From: Liolophura sinensis
Lineage: Eukaryota > Mollusca > Polyplacophora > Chitonida > Chitonidae
Reading direction: 5' to 3'
Assembly (NCBI RefSeq): GCF_032854445.1
Contig: NC_088295.1
Location: forward strand, 41,463,385-41,527,384
DNA: 64,000 bases
Position numbers and translations under genes: made by a program. Position 1 is the stretch's first letter; every line of letters starts with the position of its first letter. Below, in pieces: positions 38,501-52,600 of the stretch. Under the pieces are notes generated by a model, which was not told the origin of the DNA, searched no databases, and worked only from the letters and a program-made list of their open reading frames with translations.

Positions 38501-39107
38501 ATTGCTTCTTGACAAAAGGGGCAACAGTCTATATAGTCACTGATTTCCGTTCAAAGGAGTATCAAACTGATGGCAAATGTTGCTGTCAAAAATAATCTGT
38601 AAAACACTTTGAACGGTGAAACATGCATTGGTACCAGTCTGCTGGTATTCTTTGACAGTGGCACATTTGTCACTCAGAAATGAATAGAGCTATCAAGTCC
38701 TGTTTACATATCGTCTGCAGCACACTGGTTAGTACACATATATTTTTCGATCTTTCTGTGACGTCTTCAGCAAGAATGAAATACAATATCACAAATCATC
38801 CTCCATATACTGATTACATATGTTGTTTTTATTCGTCACAGTGTACCTTTTACCGAGGATGGAATGGAATTAACAATGTTGCAAGACATTGTTGTGTTAC
38901 ACTTGGCGTGTGATGTCTATCCATTCATTATCAGCGGAAACAATATCCCATTTTATGACAGACTTGTCCGTTCTATTTAGGTCAGCGGACGAGTATTTTG
39001 CACGTGCACCAAAGGGACAAAAACATAAGATTTATAGTCTTAGATGTTCCTGTGTCTATGTAATATGAAAACGGTCAGAGGTTAAGGAATGTAATTTATA
39101 TATATAC

Positions 39108-39156
<49 letters not shown>

Positions 39157-42100
39157 GAGGACATAAGTACATGGCACACTGTTAGTTGAGTTGAATTATA
39201 AATGTGTGCAGCAAGTATATGTACCTTGTACAGCTGAAATGTCCAACATAGCATGACACGCATGTAGATAACATTAGATATTGATAATGTATTATTTATA
39301 CACCCTAGCACCATAGATTAAGCCAGAATTAGAAATCAGATTTCCAATTTTTCATATTTTTTCCATATTTCTCGCATATTAATTTTGTCAGAATAGGATG
39401 TCTCAGACACTAAGAATCCTCCCTCCCCAAGTCCCCAGCGCCCAAATCCTGCTAAACCTATGGTTAGTGGGGGTGTTTGTTACTTTGTCTGTAGCGCACA
39501 TGTGTAGAGCCAGTCACATTATCATGATCATTCATGTACATGACAGCTTACAGTAATGTTATTTATTAACATGAAATATTCATTTTAATGAAAGTTTTTT
39601 TATTTCTTTCTTTTGCAGACGTCCAAAGACAGATTACACATATGCCAGAACGTAAGTAAAAACTGAAAGGTTTTTTTTTTTAATACTGTCATACATTGTC
39701 TACATATGATGTGTTAAAATGTTACATGGGCATTAGGTGTTATCTGTTCAAACTTCAAACAACCATGATATGCATATTAATGTATTCTGTCACCCGACAG
39801 TCACATAGATATCGTGATACATGTCATAGCGGTAATGGTAAAGGAGTTGATATCATTAAATTTTGATGAGAAAACTTATGCAAGAATTTATACCCATATG
39901 CCTTTACTTTAGTGTTTGTAAATCTGGCTACATATTATTCGTATGTTGAGTGTTATGATTAGAGATGTCATTATATCTTGTTGTACCGTATCCTAGTGCT
40001 TGTTTTAGGAATGAAAGTGAGGGTAGTAGGACAGTACACTTGTACATGTACCAGTGTAATTGCTTACCTGAGTTATGATAGTGCACTGTTTCCCTGGTGA
40101 TATCACCTGTCAGTCAGGTATTTAGCTTTCATCTTCTTCATTGAGTCTCCAGTGTCTTTCTGTCTGCACCTGGTTGTTTGACTAGTTTTTATGGCTTGTG
40201 GCTGTATCCAAACAAATGTCAAGTGTTCATATATACCAGTACTTGTGAAGTTCAGCAGAACAAGTCTAGGGCTGGCCAGCTCTGGTTGCATGTTCCGCTC
40301 TGGTTCCTGACAGATATTGTCTTTACAGTAGAATAGATGTAGGATGTTGTTAAGAAACCACCCAGCCCAACCTACACTGTCTTACTTTGTACCGGTACTC
40401 AGGGCATGAGTGTGAAGGTAAGGTCATGTTACTGGACAGACTTATGTTATAGAGGTGAAGTTAAGGGCTGTTTTACCTGCAGCTATGATGTCTGTACAGT
40501 GTCATACTTGAAGTCAACCAGAGGCGTTACACTGGAGATACAGGTACAGTTAGACTGTCAGATTGGTGGTAATCTCATGTACAGTGTAGGGTTTGAAGAT
40601 AAAGACTTACATGTGTACTAAACACAGGTTAGGTTTATTGATCTCGAATTATAATGTCAACACTGAATTCATGGATATTTGTATTTGAGCTTTCTACATG
40701 TACACATGCGTATACATGTACTTTGTACTGCATTTCTCTTTATACATTTACACGTAGCTCATGTTAATCAGGTCTGTCAGGGCAGTTTCATGTAAGGGTT
40801 TGATAGGTTGTCTGATGATAAGACAATTTTAGCAGGGATTGTCTTGCAAGATCACTTGATTCTTGAATGTCAGATGCGTAGAAAAAAATTTGTTATTGTA
40901 AGAGCACAACTTCTATGAACGCGCATATTAAACTGGATGTAGCTGGTCAGGCTAGTACTTCTAGATGTTTGCATTAAATACATGAACCAAGACAGGTACA
41001 TCTTCTTGTGAAATGACACCTGAGACCTTAAAAGAGGAAGTTGTAACTTCCTCGCTTGGCGTTGAGCGTCAAGGGGATCTTCAACGAATGGTTGACCGGT
41101 ATCAGTATAATGGCTTGGGCGGGATGGCTTACTTACCTTAGGGAAGGCATCTCAGTAATGCAGCACTAGATAAAAGTGTGGTGGAAATCCGTCCTGCAAC
41201 AAGGAGTCACATCACATGCACTCTAAGTATTCCTTCGTTGTCATATGACTGAAAAATTGTTAAGTACGACCTCAATCCCCAAGCACTCACTCTTATGTAA
41301 TGCTCCAAGGTGAACTACATGTATGTGTATGTGGGTTTATGAGGTCTTTAAGTCTTAAATCTTCATGTGTATGAAACACGTGTACTACATGTATATTGTG
41401 GCATTATCTATCCAGTAGCATGATAAGGATGTTGCATACATACACATGTATAATATATGCAATGCTAGCCACAGGGAAGTAGATTTCTTTGATGAATTGG
41501 TCTACATTAATGGCCCACATTATAATTTAGATGATAGCATTTAATTGCCATATGCATGAATACAGCAGTTTACATGTACTTTGAGCATGATAAGCTGCTG
41601 ATGGAGCATTGAAAAATATGATCACCGAGGCTTAGCTGTGCATAAATACTCTGTGACAATGTAACAGAAATCTTGAAAATAACTAAACTATTATTAAGAA
41701 ACAAAGCCACACTATATCCAGATATGTACATGTTCATATATGTGAATCTATAGCAAAATTGTGTGTTGTTTTCCACAGATTTATCTACAGAGAAAATCCG
41801 ACATTACACGAATACATAAGCCCCAACATGTCACGGAGACCTATCCGTGGCCGGGTGACCATGTCACCTGAACTAAAGGAGTTTTACCGTGACGTGACAG
41901 AGAAGGAGATGGATTCATTGTTAGGCAAGAGCCACACAGAGGAGTGGGTGTTACGAGAGAACCGCAACAACAACGCCCGTGAAGCCGCCTACACCACCCA
42001 CTCAAGCCACCTGAAATCCACAAGGCACAGACACAGCTCAGGACAGTCCACAACTTCAGGCATCTCAGGTACCTGTTATTTGCGCATGTAAAAGTAGTGT

Positions 42101-45100
42101 CTGTGTTTTTGTTTTTGTATCATGTGTACGAGCTTATTGGTAGGTTGGTTTCCACTTTTCCCCCTATTATTCCGTTTTTGGACTACATGGCTTAGGTGTG
42201 TGAAACAGTTACTGTGATACAATACACTTAGTACACATGTAGATAGTAGTTACCAAAAATCCCTTGTTCAAAACTCCTGATTTGTACACCTAAATTCATA
42301 CTCCCCTGTGAGACTTTTGATTACTGTATTCCACCTAGCAGTTTAGCATTTTGACAAGTGACACATTTTGCTTGACTTTTACTGATCCATCCAAAAGTTA
42401 GCACCAAAAACATCATTTGAATGCCTTTGTATGCATCTGAATGTGATTTTTCACAAGGCAAACTTTTGGTGAAATACAGATGGTGTATAGCACACCTCAC
42501 ATTCATTGGCCATCATACAGAATGAGTGAGTGAATGGTGAATGATTTAGAACTTTATTACTCAAAGACACAGTATGCCTGTGACATGAGACTATAATTCT
42601 ATGCCGAGGTGTACAAGAAAAGTCTGATTTCCCTATAGGCATCGCTTGACCCAGCAACTAGTCAGGACAGGGATTGCCAGTGATGCACCTTTCATATGGA
42701 ATTGTGAAATAATAGAGAGCTTCTTTAGGAAGGTTACCATATCCACTGACTACTGCAGTACCCCTCAGGAGACGAAGTGTTGTAGGGTGATAGTGAAATA
42801 TGTGAGAAGCCTGCAAAAGGGGTTCTTGAGGAGAACTAGTGGCATACAAATGTTTATATATCATTCATTTTCACATTAGCAAGTCATGAAGGCTTGGCGT
42901 ATGTACTCATTTAGTTGACATTTAGTAAGATGAAAGCCTGTGCTGAAATTTTGGAATGATTTTATATCATTAAGCTAATAATCTTTATTCTATTTCTGAC
43001 AACTTGTCACGATAGTCATTACAGTGGAATATTCATCTTCTGACACAAACTTGTTGGGAACAAACAAATGTGTGCAGCCATGTTAGTATGCTCATTACAC
43101 TGGCAGTACTTTGCACTGTCAAAAAATCTCCTACTTATCATGAACTAAATTACTCTTCAGCCTATTTGCTTGTTTGCAAGGTGTTCATTCAAGCATATTT
43201 TGAAGGCATTATTCTGTGTTGACTAATAAAATTATACTTTTTGTGAAGCCCTGAAACTGGCCAATCCAACTAATGTAGTTTTGTTTTCAAAATCAAGTTA
43301 AAAATGTGCATAAATTGCTCTGGGTTTATCTTTCGTATGCGTAAAGGGTGAAGAATTAGGGTAAACAGGTGATCATAGATATACATGTATTTACAGAATA
43401 GACCTCTATCCTACCTTTGCCTATCAGTGTTGATAAACATACATCCAAGTTCAAAAATCACTCCAGTAGTGTGAGATGCTTGCCAGTACTTGTCAAGCTG
43501 GTTACTTGTTTTGGAGAGAGTGGTTTTCTGTCAGCTTGGGTGGCTGATGAAGTGAACTGTTCCCACTACCTGTACTTGTTAGGCACGTCAGGTGAGTTGT
43601 CAGCAGTGACATAATGGTAGCATTCTGTGCACATGGGCTTGACTTGTACAGACTTGATAGCTGTAGACCAGCCACAGTAAGAGTGTAGAGGTGTTATTAC
43701 CTAGAAGTTTAATATATGTAGATCGGGTACTTCAGCAGGATAGGTGCATGTCTACGGGTCGTCTACATGTAAGTACAGTGAACATGTGTATTCAGTCAAT
43801 TCTTTTGTATATATTAAACATTTACATTGGAATTTACATATATACATGTAGATCTATCATTAATATGAATCATATCGTATATGTGTACTGCATGCCAGTT
43901 TTGGTCTCTTCTCAGCAGATTTACATGCATGTACTCAAATAAGAACGTGCATCACAAGGTGTAAATATATCATTAGATAGTGACTGTGGGTGCCTTACAA
44001 GAAATCAACACACAGTTGGCTCAGTTATGTGATACATGTAGAAGCAAGAGCTACAACATCATGTGATGTCAAAGACAATTCCAATGTTAGTCTATAAACA
44101 CATACATATATCTTCACCAGGTCATTAAATGTGGGTCAGTTTGTGCTAGCCACAAACTTCCTGTGTCTGGCGTGAAACAAAAGTATATGTACTTCACCTG
44201 CACCAGACGTGTGTTATTTGGGTGGGTTGATACTGTATGATTAATAACATTATTCAGTAATCATGGTATCATAGTGTGATTTACTAGATAGATTTACAGG
44301 ACAAAAGCTTCTTGAGCATTTTCACTAGACTGGTAGTGAGTCTGTAGTTGTCTTTGGCATGCCTGTGGAATTGTTGAAGTTTGTGGTTGTGAGACAGATG
44401 TCATATCCACAGACAACTAGTGATCCTTTTGTGTTAGTTTGATATCATATCAAATGCAATATCACTACCTGCACTATACGTGTTTCATTATAAAGCAACA
44501 TTGTATTAAAACACGTCGTGAATTAAGGAAAGGTCTATATACAGTAATTCTATATTCTTAGCAGATGAAGGCTTGTGGGCTGATGGTGAAATACACTAGA
44601 AACCTGTAAAAGGGGTGCTCACAGGGAGCTAGTGGCAGACCACTGAGGACCTTAAATTCAGAGCTTGTCTTTGCATTCATTCACTCCTACAGATTGGTTA
44701 CATACATGTACGTGTGCTTTTTTCGTGTTTTCTCAGAAAATGCCGAGAATGGTATGCTGTTGAGGTCTGGCTCCAGGCTTCATGCCAACAACGTGGACAT
44801 GGTGATAGAGAACCACGACAACCACACTGCACAAAACGTGGATCGCAAGTCTATGATCACAATGGAAAATGCCATGAGAAAGCGTCTCTTCACAACAGAG
44901 CAGGTTCAAAGGAACAGGAACTATAATGGCTGGGATTCATTGAACCGGTCAAACAGCTATCAGACTCGATCAGGATCTTACAATCAGGGCTATATGACAG
45001 TGCGGAAAACTCTGGTGGAGGAATTTGAGGAAACAGATTACAGTAAAGCTTCTGGTGATAATTCCACATCTACAAAGAACACCATGGCAGCAGGGTGGCC

Positions 45101-46629
45101 CAATGGCCATGTGCAGAATAGCCGCAGTGACTACAGCACCTCTGTTAGTCATATGTATGGTGAGTGGTCAGCCCTGGTCTCATGCTCATGATTCTGTGGA
45201 AATGTGTCGGGTGTCTTAAAGCCGTAATACTGGGAGAGGAATATGGCTGAGTGACAAAGTTGCAACAAAACTTCACAAAGCAGATGAAATGGGAGTTCAA
45301 TCCTGCCCTTGAGGAAATTTGTTCATTCCGCTGCTCTCTCTGTTTCTATGTGCCTAGGTGACAATTAGCGACAGGTGACAGTCATTTGTGCAGTCTTGTG
45401 TTTGTTGAAGAGCACTCGTTTTTTACCAGTATACCATAACTTGTCAAAATTAGGTGGTTACCCCAGGCACTCTGGTTTCCTACATGATTAAAGTCGAGTG
45501 TTGAGTATGGCATTCAACAACAGTCAGTCATTCAATTTTACCTGTATATCGGTAGAGGTAGTGCTGTAATGATGGAGCTTGTTTTTACTAGGAAGATTTA
45601 TGCCATGATGATATGTGTAGGTGCATGAAACATTCGAATTAACCACAGGGCTGTCTTATGCTTTAAATCACAACTGGCATGGCACCTTCACTCCAGTAAT
45701 CCTACAGGCTCCTTGGATACAGTAAAACGTTATGTTTTGCGACAGTGCATTGAATCAGCAGACATGAGTGGATTTGAAAAAGTGCTTTTACAGTTAAAAC
45801 TAGTCACTCAGTCTTCATTGTGATAACTTGTAAGGCATTTGTGAAAAAGAAAGTTATTCTTTCTGCACTTGGCAGATACACATGTATGTTACTGTCAAAA
45901 CACACTTTTGACAAGTCTTGTACTGCTATGTAATTTGTAGTATATACATAGGGGACCTCCATGGCTCAGTTGGTTAGCGCGCTAACGTGGCGTAATGACC
46001 CAGGAGCCTCTCACCAATGCAGTCACTGGGAGTTCCAGCTCATGCTGGCTTCCTTGGGCTGTAAGTGGGCAGGTCGGTCAGCAACCTGCAGATGGTCGTG
46101 TGTTTCCTCCGAGCTCCGCCCAGTTTCCTCCCACCGTAATGATGGCTGCTGTCGTATAAGTGAAATATTCTTGAGTACAGCATAAAACACTAATCAAATA
46201 AATAAATAAATAGTATACACAAAGCTGTACTTTGTTAATATTGTCTCATTTTCTCTGCAGGTCTGGACTCAGATGAATACTCAGGTATGTTCTTCTTTGT
46301 ATAGTGTAACTATTCATTGTATAGAACAAGAAATTGCATTTCCTGGGAAATACTTTACTCCATAACATAATGACAGACACAATCTGTTTTATTAACATAG
46401 GCTGCAGGATAGTACTGGCACATGAAATTGTAATTTCTACAGGTAAAACAGTGAAGAGAAAAACATGGAATGGAAATAAAACCTAGTCACATGTGTGTCT
46501 CAGTCAGTTTACATATTTGTGTTTCAGATGATGAATTAGATGGTTATGAAGCAAAGAAGGGCTACAGGAGTGAGAATGGTGCAAACTCAACCCTTACCAC
46601 CGTGGTCACTGTTGTCACCACCACAATAG
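26600..46629 (+). CDS. SUN1/2: SUN gene exons 1-7: nucleoplasmic N-terminal region
   Basis: Residues 1-345 are polar, rich in serine, threonine, asparagine and charged residues, with no folded domain that I recognise. MSRRPIRGRV (exon 4) recalls the MSRRS... motif near the start of vertebrate SUN proteins. This side is expected to contact lamins and, in meiosis, telomere adaptors. Exon 6 is a 24-base microexon encoding LDSDEYS, and exon 7 continues the acidic run (DDELDGYE). Several exons here are symmetric in phase, as expected for cassette exons. The N-terminal part is the least conserved, so exons 1 and 3 rest on splice signals and phase only. Confidence 0.82.
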
Positions 46630-49600
46630 GTATGTTCCTATCATCGGTGTTTCCTACCATTGACATTGTACTGCAGGCTTTCCCAGCACCTTTTACATCC
46701 CTACTACAAAATGGGAGAAACACACATGCATTGTAGGGTGAAAGCACCTTTTTGCAAACATGCAATCCATTATTCAAGAGTGGCATTCGAATGTTAATCA
46801 AGTTTATGTTAAAACAAAATAAACTTAAATAAAAGAAAAAAATGCATTTGGAGAGTGTAAATTTGGTGGCTGTTACATATATATATATACATGTACTTCA
46901 AAATAGTCACAAAGTGACATCTGTTGATTATAAGTGCCTAAATGTACTATCTGGATAAATTTTTTTTTTTTTTTTTTTCTTAGCCCGAGCCGTTATTTCA
47001 ACATGATCTTTGCTCCACCAACATTCATAGATACTTCACCTTCATATACTTTCAGGCTTGTGTACCATGTATCATTGCAGGCAATTGTATATGAAATCAT
47101 AAATACTTTTTAAGTATGAATCAGCAGTGACAGTGCTCAAGTCATTTTGAAAACCTTTTGTCTGGATTACCTCCCCCTGTCAAGGCTTTATGCACTGATA
47201 CTCCCGAATGTCACTGTTAATTCATTACATTAGTATGCACGCACTTATTTATACTTGTACATATAAATGAATGCATCATCTGTTTTATTTGCAGAGACGA
47301 TCACGTCGGTGATGCGGCCAGTAGTAACCCCTGTTTGGTATGTGGTGGGCAGACCACTGTGGTATGTCCTCACCTCCTTCTGGTATTGTCTGGCTGGGGG
47401 TCTCAGTTGGCTGTTTTCATCATCACGCTCTAGCACCTCCATAAGGAACAGAGAGGAGATGTCAAGGTATGATTTACACTTGTGGCTCCTAGAGGAGCTA
47501 GAGGCCACTGATGTGTGATTTTGTTCTCCCCTCAAACCTGCCACTTCGTTTGATACTGGAACATTTCAGAATATTGAGATGTCAGGCCTGCTGAATCAGC
47601 CACCAACGACTGTCAAACCAATTTGAATTCATTGTAGTAAGCTTAAGACTAACACTATAACTGTAAAATATGTATTACCTTTTTCAAATTTTATGGTTGG
47701 TTGGCTGGATTTTTTTTTTCCATTATTTTTAGGATTTGTTTGTTTTTATATTTTTTTATTCATAAAACTGTAAAATATTATATGATAATTTTCTACTTTA
47801 ACAATTTCCATCTTGCAAAAAGAGGTGCTTAATTAAGAACCTTATGTAAGAGAGCAATATCTACTCTACAGTATTTGAAACAAAAAAGTATACATCCTTG
47901 TTTGAGCTTGTTCTATACAAAAAAAAATCCTATCATTCAGTTTTTCCAGAATTAGAAGAGCAGGCTGCTGTTTGTGCTTACCGCTGCTGCTGTTACTCCT
48001 GCTTCCTCTCTTGTTCACAGGTAAGTTAGCCACATCACTGCACATGAAACCTTTTTTAACAAACTACTTACTACCGTACCAAACATTTTCAGTTTATTTT
48101 TATGCACATTAATAAAGGTACATTTTTTAGTACCCTTCTTTATACAGATATATACGGTTTCACATGTCCTCAACTGATGAAGCTCGGACACGAAGCTTCA
48201 GCAGTTTTAACTACTTGTAACCCTAATTATTGAATAATGTAGACTACCACAATTGAATGCAACACAAATAATTGATAGCACCTGCATATTGAAGGACAAA
48301 TTTTCAGTTTATGCCAAAGATATTTAGGTCTTGAATACACATAATGTTGAACATTTTGTTGCATATTCCAGTTTACTAGTAAATAGTAAGAAGGTTCACT
48401 GCATTGCAGAACTGAGTCATTGCAGTGTATTTATTATGTTTTATTGTCACTCAAAAAGGAACACTTTTGATCCCATTGTGTTGAAAAAACCTCAGCATGC
48501 ATGGTTATACTGGTCTTTAGATATGTGTTATTGTTTGCAGGTGTGTGTGAAAGGTTTACACATTACGAACAGTCAATGTTCATACCTCCACCTGTTGTTC
48601 CTCTAGTTAAGGTATGTCTAACTTTGTAGCTTTTCATCCACATTGTCAGAAAAAGGGATAAAAGGTGGTATCTTGGTTACCTGGCTTTGCATGTGTTCTA
48701 ATGTTTTTGACCTATTGATCGTCATTGCACTGTCAAAGTCAAACATCAATTATGTCTGTCATTCTCTCCATTTATATGCCAACAAATTTTGAGAAAGAAT
48801 TCATTGTATTTAATCTTTGCCATCATTTTCCTTATAATCTCCAACACTAGTTGGAGAAATGGTGTGAAACTTCAACCTCACTAGGCAATTATTCAGGCTC
48901 AATTCAGTTGACCTTTTAACCCATGTTCTCAGGTCAGGGCTCTTATTTGCTTGTCAAATTCTTGTCAATGTCATATATTCGAAAGCATCAAGCCAAATGC
49001 ATGGTCTCACCACATATCTTGTAAAGTTTTAATTTTTTCTCGATTATTTTGAAGAATACGTCTGTGTTTAACATCACTATGCTAACCCAAGAAGTCACGC
49101 GAATAATGAATTTGAAGAGTGAAGAACAACAACAACTGGGTCATGATGATGTGGTAGGCATTGTGAGAGAAATCTTGAAAGAGGAGGTGCAAGCCTTCAG
49201 GATGTCCATAGAGGAGAGAAACAGCTACATAACACAACAGGTAAGGTTTTGAGTGCAGACGTAAATGTTCATAAGTTCATCTGTACAAAATCCTTTCCTT
49301 TGCATTGAATAAGACGTGGTTGTAGCTCTAAATTTGAGGAGTGTATATCCAGGAAGGTTTGTACACAAAATCATTGACCTGATTTTACAGTGGTTGACAT
49401 TAATAAATCTGTGAACTTAAAGCACATGTATTCTCACTCTTTTGATATAGAAAAGCCTGTCAATTGTTCACCAAATGCAACCACAGTAATGTGGAACACC
49501 AGATTACTGTATTCTTCCACTGCCCTTCATTGTAATGCATGCTGTTATTTATAAATGCTGATTTCTCCCAAAGAAGGTGTTGCCGGAACCTAAATTATGT

Positions 49601-52600
49601 ATCACTGCAAATGCCAATAAATATAAATAAAGTGAAGCAACTGCCTGTGTTGCTAGTTTTTTCTGCTTCGAGGTAAAAATCTCAAATGACATGTTGAATG
49701 GCCTGTCCGCTACTAGATGTAGCCATGTATATTTATTGATCAGGCAAGCATACATAATACATTCTCTTAAAATATTACTTCATTATGTATTAAAGTAAAA
49801 CAGTACTATAGCAAATCAAATATGCCATCAGAATTACAGTTGAAATGTGCTATTATGGTTTACTAAACTGTAATATGCAACAACAATGTCCACAAAACAT
49901 TTTTTTTTGTTTAGTTCACTAAATATAATTTATATGAAAAGACATATACATGTACATGGTACATGCAGGTGGAAGAGCATCATGTATGTGCGCTTATACA
50001 CCTTTATGTGAGCTTATACACCTTTATGTGCACTTATACACCTTTAAAAACAAGCTGAAGATGTATAAATTCATTTGATGTCCCTGTCTATTGTATCGTA
50101 AAACACCATCATTTGGCTTCATTTACATTCCAAAAAGAAGGTAGGAGGAGCTAGGCACGAAACTGTAAACTTGTATATTATGTCATTCATTCTGTTAACT
50201 TTTGTTACCAGATCAACAATATTCAGGCCAGTAAAGATGGGAAAGTGGATACCTTAGGTCTCAAACTGGATGAGATCATGTTGAAATCTGAAGTGAGTGG
50301 AACCTGTATCAGTGCATAATTATTTATATTCACATTTTCAGATTTGTCTACAGCTGCAAGATGTTGCACATATATTTGATGTGCATGTATTTTCAGTCAA
50401 TAAATGTTGAGAAATTCACTTTCTCGAATGCAAGTTTGATGTGGTACATTGGGAAAATTAGCCCTTGCTCTTTCATGCACCAGAAATTGAGATATGACAA
50501 TGTTGTGTTCTGAAGGAAATTGCTATAGATGTTTGTGTGTGTGTGTTCAGTTATTGCTGTGGCTGGTATGACTAAAGAAGTCTTTTTTTTTCAGAAACTA
50601 GCAGCTGAAATTCAGTCTACAAAGGAAAGCATTAGACTGTAAGTTTACAAAAGTATGAAAATGTTTTGTGTGATAAGGTTTTAATTGCAAAACTATTTCC
50701 CACAGTTAAAGTATATGAATGTAGATTTCTAAGGATGTTCTTTTTTTTGTTCAGTTAATTGTATATCTCTAAAATATTGTGAGTTTAATGTGTTTTCTTT
50801 ATGCTCTTCATTTTACATGTTGTCATGTTCTTTGTTCAGAGGCTCAGATCAGCAGGACTTGATAGCCACCCGACTAGGAGAACTTGAGGAAGAGTTGTCT
50901 GCCCTTAGGACCAGCTTCAGTAACCTTGACCTGAATTTCCAGGCGCTTTCAACCAACCTGAAAAGCTGTTGTGGAAACAGTAATGTGGATTTGTCTGAAA
51001 TACGAACTTTTGTCAACCAGATACTGGCTCAGGTACATTTCTTTTGTGTTCAGATTTCCCCTGCGGCCTGTATCTTGTAGTTAACATTTACTGGTAATTG
51101 TTATCTGTGGAATTTTTTTTTTATTATTATTATTCTGCCACATTCCACTACCAGGAAATCTTACTTGGATTCACGTTCATTTATTTGCTTGTCAACATCA
51201 CCTTTCTAAATCTGCTTTAGCTACACTGGGTTGTTTTCAACTAGATCAATTGACTGATCTACACGCCAGTAATTATCACACTCACCAAATTTCCTGTTCG
51301 ATCTTCCGGCCAACTTGATGGGCAAAATGACAGTGTCAGCAAATACCAAGTATTCTAATTGTCTCATGTAGTTTTCTGTCTGGCTTTTGTGGTCAGTCAT
51401 ATTATTTTGATTGACGGTTGGCCTTTAAGCTATTTTCCTTTAAAGTCAAACCTCATTTTGACCCTGTAGCTCATTTCAATAGAGCACCTACAAAACTGTA
51501 GGACAATAATGTTTCCATGCTTTTGAGACGGGGTGGTGGTTCTATTTTTTTATTCCTTAGATGTTGGTGACTACAGTGTGGTATGTTTTATTTATGGCAT
51601 TACCAGATAATTATTTGAAAATCTGTCATATTCAAATCATATTACCTTTCCTTATGACTCATGCTGACTTACTGTCCAGTTGTACATGGGAAGGTCTGCC
51701 AGAAACCTGCGAATGGCCATTGGTTTCCCCTGGGCTTTGTGCGGTTTCCTCCCACCATAATGCTGGTTGCCGTTCTATAAGTGAAATATTCTTGAGTATG
51801 GCATAGAACACCAATCAAATAAATAAACTAAATGGATATACTGATTCCAATGTAATTATTCAGATGATGTCTGGCTATGGAAAGAATGAGGGAAGTGAAG
51901 GAGGGTTTGTGGCCTGGATTCATGATAACTTCATCAACCAGGAGCATTTCCAGTCTCAGCTGAAAAGTTTAGGGGAGAACCTCACCCTACAGATGGCTGT
52001 CATGGCACAGCAGAAGCAGCAACCATCCAGCCCAAACGTTGTCGTCTCTAATGGCAACATGAGCGAAACAGTAAGCATCAGTTTCTCTTGTGACTTTTAT
52101 TTATTGCATTCTGTTTCAAATGGTTTAATGATATATGGAAAGGAACTCTGAGACAAATGTTAAGGTTTTAAGAGGGATACAAAAACTTATGACTCAATAA
52201 AAGAAAAAGGTTTTTGAGGCATATTTTATATCTAAGTCATAAGTTTTTAGAAATGACATCTTTGAGAAACTTAATAAGAATATAAGACCAGCTTCAAACA
52301 TCACCCCCAAGCCCCAAAATTCCATGTGGGCAATTTGTATGTTAGGACCCAACCTAAACTTCATATGAAGACATAAAAACAAAACTTCTAATGTTGAAAC
52401 ATTACTGAGGACATCTGTGACATGTTGTTGGCACTTACAAGTCAAGATTTCCAAGGAAGACAAACGTCCTTGCCAATTTCAAAAAATGCTTGAAGTGATT
52501 AAAGTGTTACCAATTCAGACAGTTGTGTATTTTTACATATATATGCACAACACTTTTGTTTTTGTTTTTTTCAGTTCCTCAGGGAAATGATCGACACAGC

